Source: Bimuria novae-zelandiae CBS 107.79
Taxonomy: Eukaryota > Ascomycota > Dothideomycetes > Pleosporales > Didymosphaeriaceae
DNA: 64,000 nt
Direction: 5' to 3'
NCBI GenBank assembly: GCA_010015655.1
Contig: ML976702.1
Span: 124,001 to 188,000, forward strand
Position numbers and translations under genes: made by a program
Notes under the pieces: generated by a model
Told to the model about the DNA's origin: nothing
Databases searched by the model: none
The model's input: only the letters and a program-made list of their open reading frames with translations
Shown: positions 35,501 to 44,399 of the stretch, in pieces
Layout: every line of letters begins with the position of its first letter
Position numbering within the stretch: the first letter of the stretch is position 1

Positions 35501-37280
35501 CCTTTAACTCTACTACCTGTAGCTCTGCTAGCACAGCTAATAATAGGGGAAAATATAAACCTACCCGAGATTATTTTATCTAAGACAGTCCCCTAGGCAG
35601 CAGCTTTCATGGCAGGAACGAAAGTAGGAAGGGTTGGAAAACATAATAGAAACATAATCGACAAAGCCTAGATAAAAAGACTACTAGCAAAGGGCGTTAA
35701 GATTTACTAATTATAGTTACCTCTGCCACCTACTTATAAAACGGACCTTAACTAACATCTGATAGGAGAATTATTCCGGGAAGCGCAGCAATCGCATCTA
35801 GACAGTTATAGAATTACCTAATCCTAAATAGAAGTACTATATAAGATAGTAAAGGTAATAGGCTAACAAATCCTAGACTGCATGTGGGTGTATGTGTACA
35901 AGTTTAATAAATATTACTAGTTTATCAAGTGCAAAGCGCGACTAGTAGTTAGAGGAGACTAATAACGCAATATAACCTCCTAGGACACCTACGCAGCAAT
36001 ATTAGCCAAAAGATCTTTTTACTTACTTATAGTAATTACTACTAAATATAACCTCGAACTTATATAATATAACGTTACTAACGCGTTTATACACGTATTA
36101 CTAGATCGAGAAGTCTACATGCGCATGCCGCCTAGATATCAAAAACCTAGTACTATCCTTAAAGTCTAAAAGGCACTCTACGGACTACGAATCTTACTAC
36201 TTCTTTAGTAGAAAGAGTTTATAGCTACGCTTATTAAGTTTGGTTTCTAGACCGTGCCCTATAAGCCATGCTATATAATTAAGGATAGTATTATTATCTT
36301 CTTCTACGTAGACGACATTATTATTGCGTACTACTAAGACAAAGCTAGCTAAGCTTAGCAAGTTGTAAAATAACTTAGAAAGAAATACTTAATAATAGGC
36401 GGAGAAGACCTACTATAGTTCTTAGGAATTAAAGTAATTAAAGATTAGTAGAACTAACTTATTTAACTCTCCTAGGCCGCATACTGTGACAAAATCAGCC
36501 GGCTGGTTAATAACCAAACAATCCGACATGACACCCTAATGGGTATAGGGGAGCTTAAGCCGAGAGAAGGGCTGGCTTCGCTCATAAAGATTAATAAATA
36601 CCAACGTAAGATTAGATTACTCCTATATACAGCTGTTAGTACCTAACTAGATATTATATTTGCAACCTTAAGGCTAGCAAGATTCTTATTAAATCCTAGT
36701 CTAGAACATTATTATGCGGCTGACCAAGCCCTGCTATACCTTAACGAAACAAAGTAGAAGACACTTTAACTTAGAGAAGGCAAATCCTTGCAGGTAGTAA
36801 GTAATGCCTTATTTATAAATAACACTTTAGACCATAAGAGCTTGCAAGGCTACGCTATTAAGCTATTTAATAGCCTTATTACATGGCGTGCAAGCAAACA
36901 AGACACTATTACTACGTTAACTATAGAAGCTAAGCTCCTTGCTTTAGCGTAAGTTGCAAAGGAAGCTATCTTTATATTAAGATTAATAGAGGAACTAAAA
37001 GTTAAGCTACCTAGCCCTACTATTATAATCTAATGTGACAACTAGTAAACTATTTAGCTAGTAACGTAGGAGATCTCGAAGCTGCATACGAAGCTTCGAC
37101 ACGTTAATATATATAACTACTAGCTCTAACAGGAAGTAACTAGGGGAAGGATAAAGGTGGAATACACTAAATCTATAGAGATAATTATAGATAGCTTAAC
37201 TAAAGCACTCTTAGTAAATTAGTGGCAGAACTTCCTAAAGCAACTAGGACTAGTGGAGGTAAAGGATTAAAAGGTAGCTA
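32540..37280 (+). pseudogene. gag-pol polyprotein of copia E
   Basis: Same family architecture as copia D and clearly related in sequence. Gag about 32.6-33.7 kb with a zinc knuckle near 33610-33660 (CLACDIRHPIRECF). Protease about 33930-33970 (ILDSGSTCHITND, DSG kept). Integrase from about 34370 (RLGYPGPAVIEHLV). A readable stretch at 35312-35596 (HNTLAEIAIYIKTIKLPPL) lies between integrase and RT. RT continues to the catalytic FYVDDIIIAY near 36300-36330. RNase H about 36790-37270. The many TAA/TAG codons at Gln or Trp positions and loss of Gln-rich blocks are RIP effects. Non-functional. Confidence 0.9.
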
Positions 37281-37378
37281 ATAAAGCACCTTTAGAGGAG
37301 ATTTAAGACTAGCTTAATAACCTTACCCTCGTCTAATAACCTTAGCCATGGCTCGAACGGCTCCAAGCTAAGGGGGTG

Positions 37379-37554
37379 TGTTAGATAAAAAGCATATTAA
37401 GTTCGGAGGATCAGGGGTAGCCCGAAAAAGGCCGGGGATTAACCGAGAACACACAGAACCTGCCGAGGGAACCCCGTAGACAGGCAGAACAACCCAATAC
37501 ATTAATTCAACCCCCCGAATCATCAGGACATCCATTAAGACGTGACATCTAACA
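37379..37554 (+). repeat. 3' LTR of copia E
   Basis: 176 bp, nearly unmutated in its 3' half although the DNA on both sides is strongly RIP-mutated. Confidence 0.95.
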
Positions 37555-38230
37555 CGTATATTACTAAAATTAAATTCTTACCCTACTTTATTACTACTTT
37601 TAAGGCTATAATTACTTAAAGTAATATTTAAGAAGGCTTTTAAGGTGCTAGCTTTATTCGTTTTAACCTAAAAGTAGTAATATTAAAGCTTAACGTCTAC
37701 CTATATATACTATTATTACTAGTAGCTAATAATAGCCTATAGTAGTCGCAGACGCCTAGTAATACCTTAATATTTGGGTTATAATTAACGCTAGTAAAGG
37801 AGAGAATTTAGAGATACTTAAATAGGTTTCTAATAAGCCTAGTTAAGGCATTTAAAAAATAATAAAAGGCATATTAATAGTAGTGTATAAGCTAGTATTA
37901 GCGTAAAAGTAGATTACTAAGCTTTAAGCCACTAATAAGGCCGTCACGTAATAAAAATTATATAAAAAAAAGTACTCATAGCTACTAATAGCTAGTAACT
38001 AACTACTCTAAAAGACTTTACGGCGCGTAGTAATAAGAAAAAGGTAAAAAAGAGAGTAGGTGCTAAGTAAAGTAGTCCTACTTAATAGCGCTATAAATGC
38101 TATAGCGAGGCTAGGTATAATAAAATAACTTATAAGTAGTTTATAGAAGTAAATTCTAAGTAGATTAGCCTACTATAATTTCTTATAATTATTTATCTGC
38201 GTTTTGTGCTATCGTGTAGAGTATAGATTT
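37555..38230 (+). pseudogene. pogo G transposase, C-terminal part
   Basis: Continues the frame interrupted at 32345: ITKIKFLPYFITTFKAII, then EGF.GASFIRFNLKVVI and LVKAFKK. This matches the C-terminal region of Fot1/pogo transposases, where the typical pattern is a GFRGAGLVPFDP block followed by a basic coiled-coil tail. Stops are TAA/TAG. The tail (about 37860-38100) is Lys/Ser-rich. Confidence 0.75.
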
Positions 38231-38316
38231 TAGTAGGGTATTGGCATAGTAATCGACTCGCTATCCATGTACGTTACCTTTATAAACTTTAGGAATCTTA
38301 AAGGATATCCTTCCTA

Positions 38317-38372
38317 TCCCCCGCAGGGCCTGAATCTGACGTACACGGGCCACATATGAATGGCCAATTAGA
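38317..38372. repeat. Left TIR of piggyBac H
   Basis: 56 bp, about 6 mismatches to the reverse complement of 40457-40512. It contains a near-palindrome GGCCACATATGAATGGCC (about 38349-38366). Confidence 0.93.
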
Positions 38373-38481
38373 TAAAAGCGTTCGAAACCTCCAAACCTTG
38401 CATCGTGATGTCAGCAATTCCCAAAAATCGTCAATTACCAGCTAAAATAAACCTTTTTTAGAAGCTCTACCATCTGCAACT

Positions 38482-40364
38482 ATGCCTAAAGGTGCCGTGA
38501 CGCTGAGCAATGATGCCGACTTCGTTAGGTACACAAAGTACTCGAAAAAAGCTGGTGTTTTGCCCAATCTGCCAAAGGATCCGCCACCCGACTGGCAACC
38601 GCTCAAGATCAACAACCCACGTATTTTTGGTAAGGCGGAGATACCTGAAGGTATCGCGGGGGATCCTATTTCCCTATTCGAGTTGTTTTTTGACGTCGAC
38701 GTCCTCGATAGTATCGCCCACCATACGAATCGCCACGCTGAGTTGCTCCGGCAAGCGCCCTCGCAGGAATATTGTAGAGACTGGAAACCGACGTCACCGG
38801 CAGAGTTGTACACGTACTTTGCAATCATCGTCTATATGGGAGTCCATCGCGAACCGTCACTGAAGGAGTATTGGCAGCCGGGCCATGTGAACGCGCCTAC
38901 GCACAAGATAGGTCAGTACATGCCGCAAAAGCGATNNNNNNNNNNNNNNNNNNNNNNNNNNNNNNNNNNNNNNNNNNNNNNNNNNNNNNNNNNNNNNNNN
39001 NNNNNNNNNNNNNNNNNNNNNNNNNNNNNNNNNNNNNNNNNNNNNNNNNNNNNNNNNNNNNNNNNNNNNNNNNNNNNNNNNNNNNNNNNNNNNNNNNNNN
39101 NNNNNNNNNNNNNNNNNNNNNNNNNNNNNNNNNNNNNNNNNNNNNNNNNNNNNNNNNNNNNNNNNNNNNNNNNNNNNNNNNNNNNNNNNNNNNNNNNNNN
39201 NNNNNNNNNNNNNNNNNNNNNNNNNNNNNNNNNNNNNNNNNNNNNNNNNNNNNNNNNNNNNNNNNNNNNNNNNNNNNNNNNNNNNNNNNNNNNNNNNNNN
39301 NNNNNNNNNNNNNNNNNNNNNNNNNNNNNNNNNNNNNNNNNNNNNNNNNNNNNNNNNNNNNNNNNNNNNNNNNNNNNNNNNNNNNNNNNNNNNNNNNNNN
39401 NNNNNNNNNNNNNNNNNNNNNNNNNNNNNNNNNNNNNNNNNNNNNGGAGCGCTTCAATAGCGATCTTATACGTACAAAGACGCAGTTTTCGAGCAAGATG
39501 AGGTGGGGAGAGACATACTGGGCGCTCTCAGCGTCAAAGAGAGTACTGGAGATGGCTTGGAGAGACAGTCAAGTCGTGCTTTTTGCAAGTACAGTCGCTG
39601 AGCGTGAGTACTGACGTCATTCTTGACAAGTCTTGGCATGGAGTCGTACTCTGTCAACTAACGATAATCGCTACCTAGCAACGCAACACATCGTCAAGCT
39701 ACGTCGACGCTCAAAGCTGGCCCAAAACAACAAAAACGTCTTCGAGGAGGCCTTTGGCAATCACGCTGTAAAGTTTCTCGGGATCCCTACGATGATTGAC
39801 GACTACAATCGCCACAAGAGCGACGTTGATCGATTTGATCAGTGCAGAAGCTATTACTCCACGCAGCAGGTCAAGCATCGTACTTGGCGACCTCTACTCT
39901 ACTTTCTACTCGATTTGAGCCTCAATAACGCGTATAGACTCTCCTCGTACTCCTCCGCCGTCCATACCAAACAATCGGGCCACAAGAAGTTCCTATACAA
40001 GCTTATAGAGCAGCTCTTTGAGCGTGGCACCAGCCTTTGCCACGGGTCAAAGAAGCGGGCAAGAGTGGACGACGTCGTCGTCACTGAGGAGAGCGCCCAC
40101 AAGTCTATCAAGCTATTTGCAGAGGCAAAGACTTGTGCTGTTTGTGCTACAACTGGGCGTAAGAGCAACAGCTCAGCGCCTTCAAGGATGCCTCTCAAGA
40201 CGACTTCAGGCAACAGACGTACACCGAGGACGTTGTTTGACTGCTCCGTCTGCAAGTTGCCTTTGTGTAGGCCAGAAGTACGCTCTGAGTGCTGGCAAGA
40301 GCACCTACGACGTCACCGAACGATCAAGCAAGTTGACACGAAAATAAGCTCAAGTATCAAGTAA
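38482..40364 (+). CDS. piggyBac-type transposase (gap inside, one intron)
   Basis: Seen: the N-terminal part 38482-38935 carries EIPEGIAGDPISLFELFFD and YFAIIVYMGVHREPSLKEYW, both typical of the DDE_Tnp_1_7 family. A 510-base N gap (38936-39445) removes the region expected to hold the first two catalytic Asp residues. After the gap come AWRDSQVVLFASTV and then a 75-bp intron 39604-39678 (donor GTGAGT, CTAAC branch, CTAG acceptor) whose removal restores frame into TQHIVKLRRRSK. The third catalytic region is intact (DDYNRHKSDVDRFDQ, then RPLLYFLLDLSLNNAY). The C-terminus has a Cys/His zinc domain (CAVC, then CSVCKLPLC, then CWQEHLRRH). The frames before and after the gap do not match, so gap length is an estimate. 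Such enzymes cut and paste DNA by a hairpin mechanism. May be intact. Confidence 0.88.
38936..39445. other. Assembly gap (510 N)
   Basis: Unsequenced stretch inside the piggyBac transposase gene. Nothing can be said about its content except that transposase sequence is expected. Confidence 0.99.
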
Positions 40365-40456
40365 TTCTATGTTAAAACCTCCAAGAATGCAATCTCTATA
40401 CAAATTTGCCCTACAAGCTTATATTATTTGGTTTTCATGCAGAGTCGGAGGGTTCA

Positions 40457-40512
40457 TCCGATTGGCCACTTACATGTGGCCCGTGTACGGCAGATTCAGG
40501 CCCTGCGGGGGA
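40457..40512. repeat. Right TIR of piggyBac H
   Basis: Inverted partner of 38317-38372. It contains a perfect subterminal hairpin GGCCACTTACATGTGGCC (40464-40481) that could be a transposase-binding site. Confidence 0.93.
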
Positions 40513-40703
40513 TAGTTATAGTAGTTAGAACGTAAGCTATTAGCTTAGCTAACTTCTCCTTAAGCTATTATATTTTATTAATTTAATTAGGTAATACTAT
40601 TATAGTATTTATAGTTAGTCTAGAAGCTACACTTCCTATTAGGACCTTTACTATAGTAGCTACTATACCTATTTTATTATCTTAGACCTTTAGGTAGTTA
40701 AAG
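40513..40703 (-). pseudogene. gag start and leader of gypsy C
   Basis: AT-rich remnant between piggyBac H and the 5' LTR of gypsy C. It ends with the plus-strand sequence GGTAGTTAAAG next to the LTR, the same junction as in gypsy A. Confidence 0.6.
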
Positions 40704-41223
40704 TGTTATAAGGGGTTTTTACGTACCTAAGCCTAATCTAGGTTAGGGGAGGATAGGTTAAGAGTAGTATACGTTATAAATATATTTAATAGTTAAGAGC
40801 TTTAAAAAATGATACTAGATTATATAAATAATTTAATTTTATAATAAATAATAGAATAACTAATTAGGAGATTTACTAATCTATTATAAGAAATATATTT
40901 ATAGTATATTAAGTTAATTATAAAAAGTAGGAAAGGTATAAAGAAATTATTAAACTATATACTATTTATTTTAGTTCTTATTATTATCTAAATTACTATT
41001 ATAGTCCTACTAAAACTTTTCTCCTAAAGGTAGCCCCTAAGACTTACTATAGTTTTAACTTTTATGCAAGACTTCTCGCTTATATAGGACTTTATTACGT
41101 AATTACTAGCCTAAGCTGCCCTGCGCTTCTGTTTGTTCCTCCGGCGCGGTCATTCCGCTAACAATAACTCTTGTGGCGTAATTGTCTGGTTCCATTGTTA
41201 CTGTGAGGTTCGTAATCGTAACA
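40704..41223 (-). repeat. 5' LTR of gypsy C
   Basis: 520 bp, begins TGTTATAAGGGG and ends ATCGTAACA, followed by the ATTAA duplication. Its ends resemble the gypsy A LTR, so the two families are related. Confidence 0.9.
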
Positions 41224-41259
41224 ATTAACTATTATTTTATTAAGCTATTATACGTCAAT

Positions 41260-41328
41260 TATAAGTTAGTGTAGGCTTAGCAAAAGCGCGCATCTCGCCA
41301 GGGTGCGCAGCTCGCATGTGAAATACGT
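41260..41328. repeat. Right TIR of transposon F
   Basis: Inverted partner of 4477-4544, followed by the TA at 41329-41330. It marks the right edge of the 36.9-kb nest. Confidence 0.88.
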
Positions 41329-41330
41329 TA

Positions 41331-41743
41331 ACGCCAAAGAACATTACGTCATTGACGTCAGCAATGCAGGAATTCCCCATGCAGTTAGGCAAGAGCTACT
41401 GCTGAGCTCAACGAACCAGGGCGGATACACATGTACACCTCTGTGCTCACAACAAGCGCACCAAACAATCCGAATCTGCAATTTAGGCTGTAACTCAATG
41501 TCTTACCCACGAGACTGGTCAGAGCAGAGTCAAGATACGGTGTGTCGCACGGGTGTGCCTACCTCAGCCCGATTCGGCCTCGCCGACGCTCCAGCTGAAA
41601 TAGACGTGCAGGCGGCTGAAAAACGCCAACCATGTATATAATTCGAGGGAACAGCCCACTGTGCTACCATCTTATAAGCTCCAAGTTCTACATCTAGCAT
41701 ACACTTAATAGTTTACGCAGATTTTAATGCACATTCTCCTACA
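41331..41743. promoter_or_regulatory. Upstream region of the heme-thiolate peroxidase gene
   Basis: About 410 bp of normal composition between the transposon nest and the peroxidase start codon. A TATATAA stretch lies at about 41635-41641, roughly 100 bp before the ATG. A 112-codon open frame at 41303-41641 starts inside the TIR and has no recognisable domain. The promoter is therefore at most about 400 bp from RIP-affected DNA. Confidence 0.45.
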
Positions 41744-42763
41744 ATGTTCTCGTCGATGATATCTAAATTCTTCGGCAGGAAGATCGACGCGGAGGAGAAA
41801 CAAACCACCCACACCGTCGAAGTAAACTGGGACGACTGGTCTCCGCCGGGAGAAAACGATGGTATCCTACCCCACTCCCTCTCGTATACCGCCGCCACAC
41901 CTTACTGTATATGAATATATGCTAACGCACACCCAGTCCGCTCGCCTTGTCCAGCACTCAACTCCCTCGCCAACCACTCCATCCTCCCGCACAACGGCAA
42001 AGCTATTACAAAATCCATGGCCATCGCCGCCCTCACGCAAGCCTTGCATCTCGACCCTAAAATCGCCTCAATATTCGCCGCCGGCGGCGTAGCTGCAAAT
42101 CCCGACCACGACGCTCACTCCTTCGATCTCAACCACGTGAGCAAGCACGGCTACATCGAGCACGACGTCTCGCTGAGCCGGGACGACGCGGCGTTCCACG
42201 CTGGCCCTGAGAAGTTTTCTCCTGAGGCGTGGGAGACGGTATTGGAGGTGTATCGCACAGCGCATGGGGGAGCGAAGAAGGGGGATGAAGAGATAGTAAC
42301 GGATTGGGCGAGCGCGGGGCGTGCGCGGTGGACTAGAGTTCAAAGCAGCAAAGAGAAACACGAGAGGGAGGGGAAGGGGTGGACGTATGGGGTTAAAGAG
42401 GCGATTATGAGTTATGGGGAGACGTCGCTGTATCTTAATTTACTGGGGAAAGATGGGGTTGCGCCGTTGCGGTGGGTGAGGGTTTTCTTCGGTGAGTTTG
42501 ATTGATTTGTTTGGAGTCTTGGGTGAGGGGCTTACGCTGATTTTGGGACAGAAGAAGAAAGGCTTCCGTATAAGGAGGGATGGCGGCCGCCGGTGAAGCT
42601 CGACCAGGCGGATTTGAACCATGGTTTTGCGGAGATGATGAAGAGTGGGGAGCATGGGGTTGAGGAGGCGAAGTGGGTGGGATTGGGGACGTTGGCGGCG
42701 TTGAAGGCGGCGATCTTGGGGTTGGGGGCGAGTTTTATTAAGACGCCATCTGCGCTGTCATGA
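41744..42763 (+). CDS. Heme-thiolate peroxidase (chloroperoxidase/unspecific peroxygenase family)
   Basis: Seen: join(41744..41861,41937..42491,42552..42763), 294 residues. Introns 41862-41936 (donor GTATCC, CTAAC branch, CAG acceptor) and 42492-42551 (donor GTGAGT, CAG acceptor) keep frame. Motifs: RSPCPALNSLANH with Cys44 as expected heme thiolate ligand; ILPHNGK; EHD at residues 114-116 (distal motif of this family); SYGETSLYL with Glu201 as candidate acid-base residue; and WVRVFFEEERLPYKEGWR. This is Pfam Peroxidase_2 by pattern, short-type (PCP-EHD-E). Family members use hydrogen peroxide to halogenate or oxygenate organic substrates. No secretion signal is visible at the N-terminus (MFSSMISKFFGRKID), so an intracellular or unconventional location is inferred. 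Some relatives serve in secondary metabolism; no cluster is visible here. It appears intact. Confidence 0.92.
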
Positions 42764-43354
42764 GCTTTCATTTCCATACGGGTGTGTATCAGCCTGCAGG
42801 TAGGCGTTTGTTTTTCCCGATTGTGCGGGGATTTGCTGTGTTCTGGTTGGATTTGCTGTTAGGCTGTCGTAAGATTTACTTGCTTGTCTATTCAGGTCTT
42901 CGGAGGTAGAAACGAGGCATAAATGAGGCATAAATACGACATTGAAGTGCTAAATGAATCCTAAGACCCCGCGCATATAGAGTAGTCTGCTGAACTGCGA
43001 CTAGACGGCTCTCCCTCGTTGAACGAGCAAATTCCATCAGTATATATCGTCGATATGGGAAGATTATATACTAGAGATCTTAGACCAGGTGACTGGCGAC
43101 AAAGAGTTCAACGCTTCGGGATTATCGATTCATTCACTGAAGGTGAATATCGGAACAGTGCATCAGCCTCGCTTTCCACCGCACTGATCACGATACTCGA
43201 AAGTCTTCCCCGCTAGGACCATTTAGAACTTCGCTTCATCCTTGGTAGAGACCACAGATTAAGTATACAAGCTCCCCGTGCAAAACTCGGACGTTAGTCT
43301 CACGCACACCAGTCACTCGACTTCGACAAGACACCACGGACGCCAACGACCATC
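42764..43354. other. Intergenic, no gene supported
   Basis: 3' flank of the peroxidase gene and upstream of the F-box-like relic. It contains the near-direct repeat AGGCATAAATGAGGCATAAAT (about 42914-42934). A 65-codon frame at 43019-43216 has no recognisable features. Confidence 0.45.
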
Positions 43355-43552
43355 ATGGAGCCAGCCAATCAAGATGCGGTTGCAACAGAGCCCACCAAAC
43401 AAGCACTCACCAAGAACAACGATGAATTTCGACTTACCTCCCGCCTCGAGTGTCCCCCTTGTGAGCTGCGTCAGCAGATATATCTCTATCTCGGCTTCCC
43501 AGTTGCTGGAAAATTCCTGCATAACTGCGATGAGGCATGCGTGAAGATGTGA
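43355..43552 (+). pseudogene. Possible F-box/2EXR-like protein relic
   Basis: 65 codons from ATG 43355. The C-terminal half (FRLTSRLECPPCELRQQIYLYLGFPV) resembles the opening helix of fungal 2EXR/F-box-like proteins, which usually read LPxELRxxIYxYL and extend 200-400 residues. Here a TGA ends the frame at 43550-43552. Downstream sequence to about 43830 has coding-like stretches in more than one frame (for example KYADRVSYPKELEH and WYRNLQWPRS), suggesting frameshift decay rather than a short real gene. Weak evidence; could be chance. Confidence 0.35.
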
Positions 43553-44225
43553 TATCGACCACATAAATGGAAGGACTAGAACGAGCGACTGCCTCTTGAC
43601 AAATACGCGGATCGCGTTTCGTATCCCAAAGAGCTGGAACACAAGGCTGTACTTCCTGAAGCACGATCCAGTGTGCTTCCATCGAAAAAATCCGCCGCAA
43701 GCTTTGTCGGAGCGCCTGTGGCGACGTCTTGGCTTAGCGACTAGATGAACCCGCTGCATGGTACCGAAATCTGCAATGGCCACGAAGTGCGGCGGCTCTA
43801 TCAGATTCGTCATAAATTTTTCCTGGTTGTTTGATAGGTGCATCATCTTTTTCACCGTGTCGCTGGTATTGGACTCATGGGTGTCAGCCGGTTTTTCTAC
43901 CATGATACGGCGGCTTGTCTCTATCCACCGTCGTTCACCTGCACATGCGCTAGTCCTACCCGGACGGGGTGAGAGAATCCTAGTGTCTGAGAAGAAGAAA
44001 CCGTGCTAATATGAAGAAGGTGTTCGTGTTATTCGGTCCGGCGACACGCGTGCAGGCACAATACGAGACCTGAGCAAGCCCTATATAGATCGCAACTGCA
44101 CGTAAATGAAGACCGGTAGGTGAAGACACGGAACCGACCAGGTGTTCCCTATGGAGGCAACATGTGACGGTTAAGAACATTCTACTCCGACAGGAGCAGA
44201 AGGTTAGCATTTTGCTCCGCGACAG
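43553..44225. other. Intergenic, decayed sequence up to second transposon block
   Basis: Normal composition. May contain the shifted remainder of the F-box-like gene. Composition switches to AT-rich sharply at about 44225. No terminal repeat is recognised at this junction. Confidence 0.45.
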
Positions 44226-44399
44226 TTATAAGCCCAGTTTACACTTGCTAAGGCTACTACTTATTACTTATAATTATTTATAAAAATCCTGCGATACTTG
44301 CTACATATAACTTATATAATAATTACATAATTTTATAATAACGCGTGTTATAATAGTCCTTAATAAGCCTAAGCACTAGCAGGCATAGATCTTTCTTTA

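Larger units (their letters stand above)
32346..37554 (+). mobile_element. Ty1/Copia retrotransposon E
   Basis: 5,209 bp, two 176-bp LTRs (TGTCAGATAAAAAGC / TGTTAGATAAAAAGC; ends TCTAATA / TCTAACA) and a perfect 5-bp duplication CGTAT (32341-32345, 37555-37559). Plus strand. Inserted in the transposase of pogo G, making it the fourth nesting level (F, C, G, E). Confidence 0.95.
31227..38274 (+). mobile_element. pogo/Fot1-like DNA transposon G, split by copia E
   Basis: Terminal inverted repeats start ACGTACATGCATAGCGAGT (31227) and, at the right end, ACGTACATGGATAGCGAGT reversed (ending 38274). Removing copia E and its duplication leaves about 1,834 bp, the normal size of Fot1-type elements. 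The transposase DDE region is recognisable on both sides of copia E. TA duplication is not clean: TT on the left, TA on the right. Inserted in the gag region of gypsy C. Confidence 0.85.
38317..40512 (+). mobile_element. piggyBac-like DNA transposon H
   Basis: 2,196 bp as given (including a 510-base N gap), bounded by 56-bp TIRs (TCCCCCGCAGGGCCTGAATC at both ends). Encodes a PGBD/DDE_Tnp_1_7 transposase. Flanked by TA on both sides (38315-38316, 40513-40514) rather than the TTAA typical of piggyBac. Base composition is normal and no RIP bias is visible, unlike its host gypsy C, so it is a recent arrival. Confidence 0.92.
20330..41223 (-). mobile_element. Ty3/Gypsy retrotransposon C, carrying five nested elements
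   Basis: Minus-strand element related to gypsy A. A full 520-bp LTR lies at 40704-41223 and a truncated LTR at 20330-about 20506, with a perfect 5-bp duplication ATTAA (20325-20329, 41224-41228). Integrase, RT and gag remnants run from about 20510 to 31226 and 40513-40703. Inside are a solo LTR, copia D, pogo G (with copia E) and piggyBac H. Removing these leaves about 5.95 kb, shorter than gypsy A because the left LTR and adjacent pol end are deleted. The sequence is very heavily RIP-mutated, more than A or B. Confidence 0.9.
4477..41328 (-). mobile_element. Outer pogo/Fot1-like DNA transposon F, split by three gypsy elements
   Basis: Seen: 68/69-bp imperfect terminal inverted repeats (4477-4544 and 41260-41328; both contain CACATGCGAGCT and ACACTAACTTATA) are flanked by TA at 4475-4476 and 41329-41330. 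The span is 36.85 kb. Removing gypsy A, B and C together with one copy of each 5-bp duplication leaves about 2,057 bp, close to the size of Fot1/pogo elements (Tc1/mariner superfamily, TA duplication). Remnants of a minus-strand DDE_1-type transposase lie in the leftover pieces (12572-13249 and 20054-20329). The whole element is heavily RIP-mutated, so it is dead. It is the oldest layer of this nest. Confidence 0.85.

Noticed and set aside
38442..39496. Minus-strand and alternative-frame ORFs across the piggyBac gene, some spanning the N gap.
   Set aside because: They are shadows of the plus-strand transposase, and a frame across unknown bases is meaningless.
4477..41328. The 36.9-kb span with terminal inverted repeats might be a giant cargo-carrying transposon such as a Starship.
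   Set aside because: The interior is almost entirely nested retroelements with their own duplications, and what remains is ~2 kb of pogo-like sequence. No tyrosine recombinase captain gene or cargo genes are present.
41303..41641. A 112-codon plus-strand frame starting inside the right TIR of transposon F.
   Set aside because: It straddles the transposon border, has no recognisable motif and lies in the peroxidase promoter region.
43313..43903. A 196-codon minus-strand frame opposite the F-box-like relic.
   Set aside because: It is the longest open frame there, but its product has no recognisable domain, and the plus-strand 2EXR-like helix pattern explains part of the region better. Confidence in either is low.
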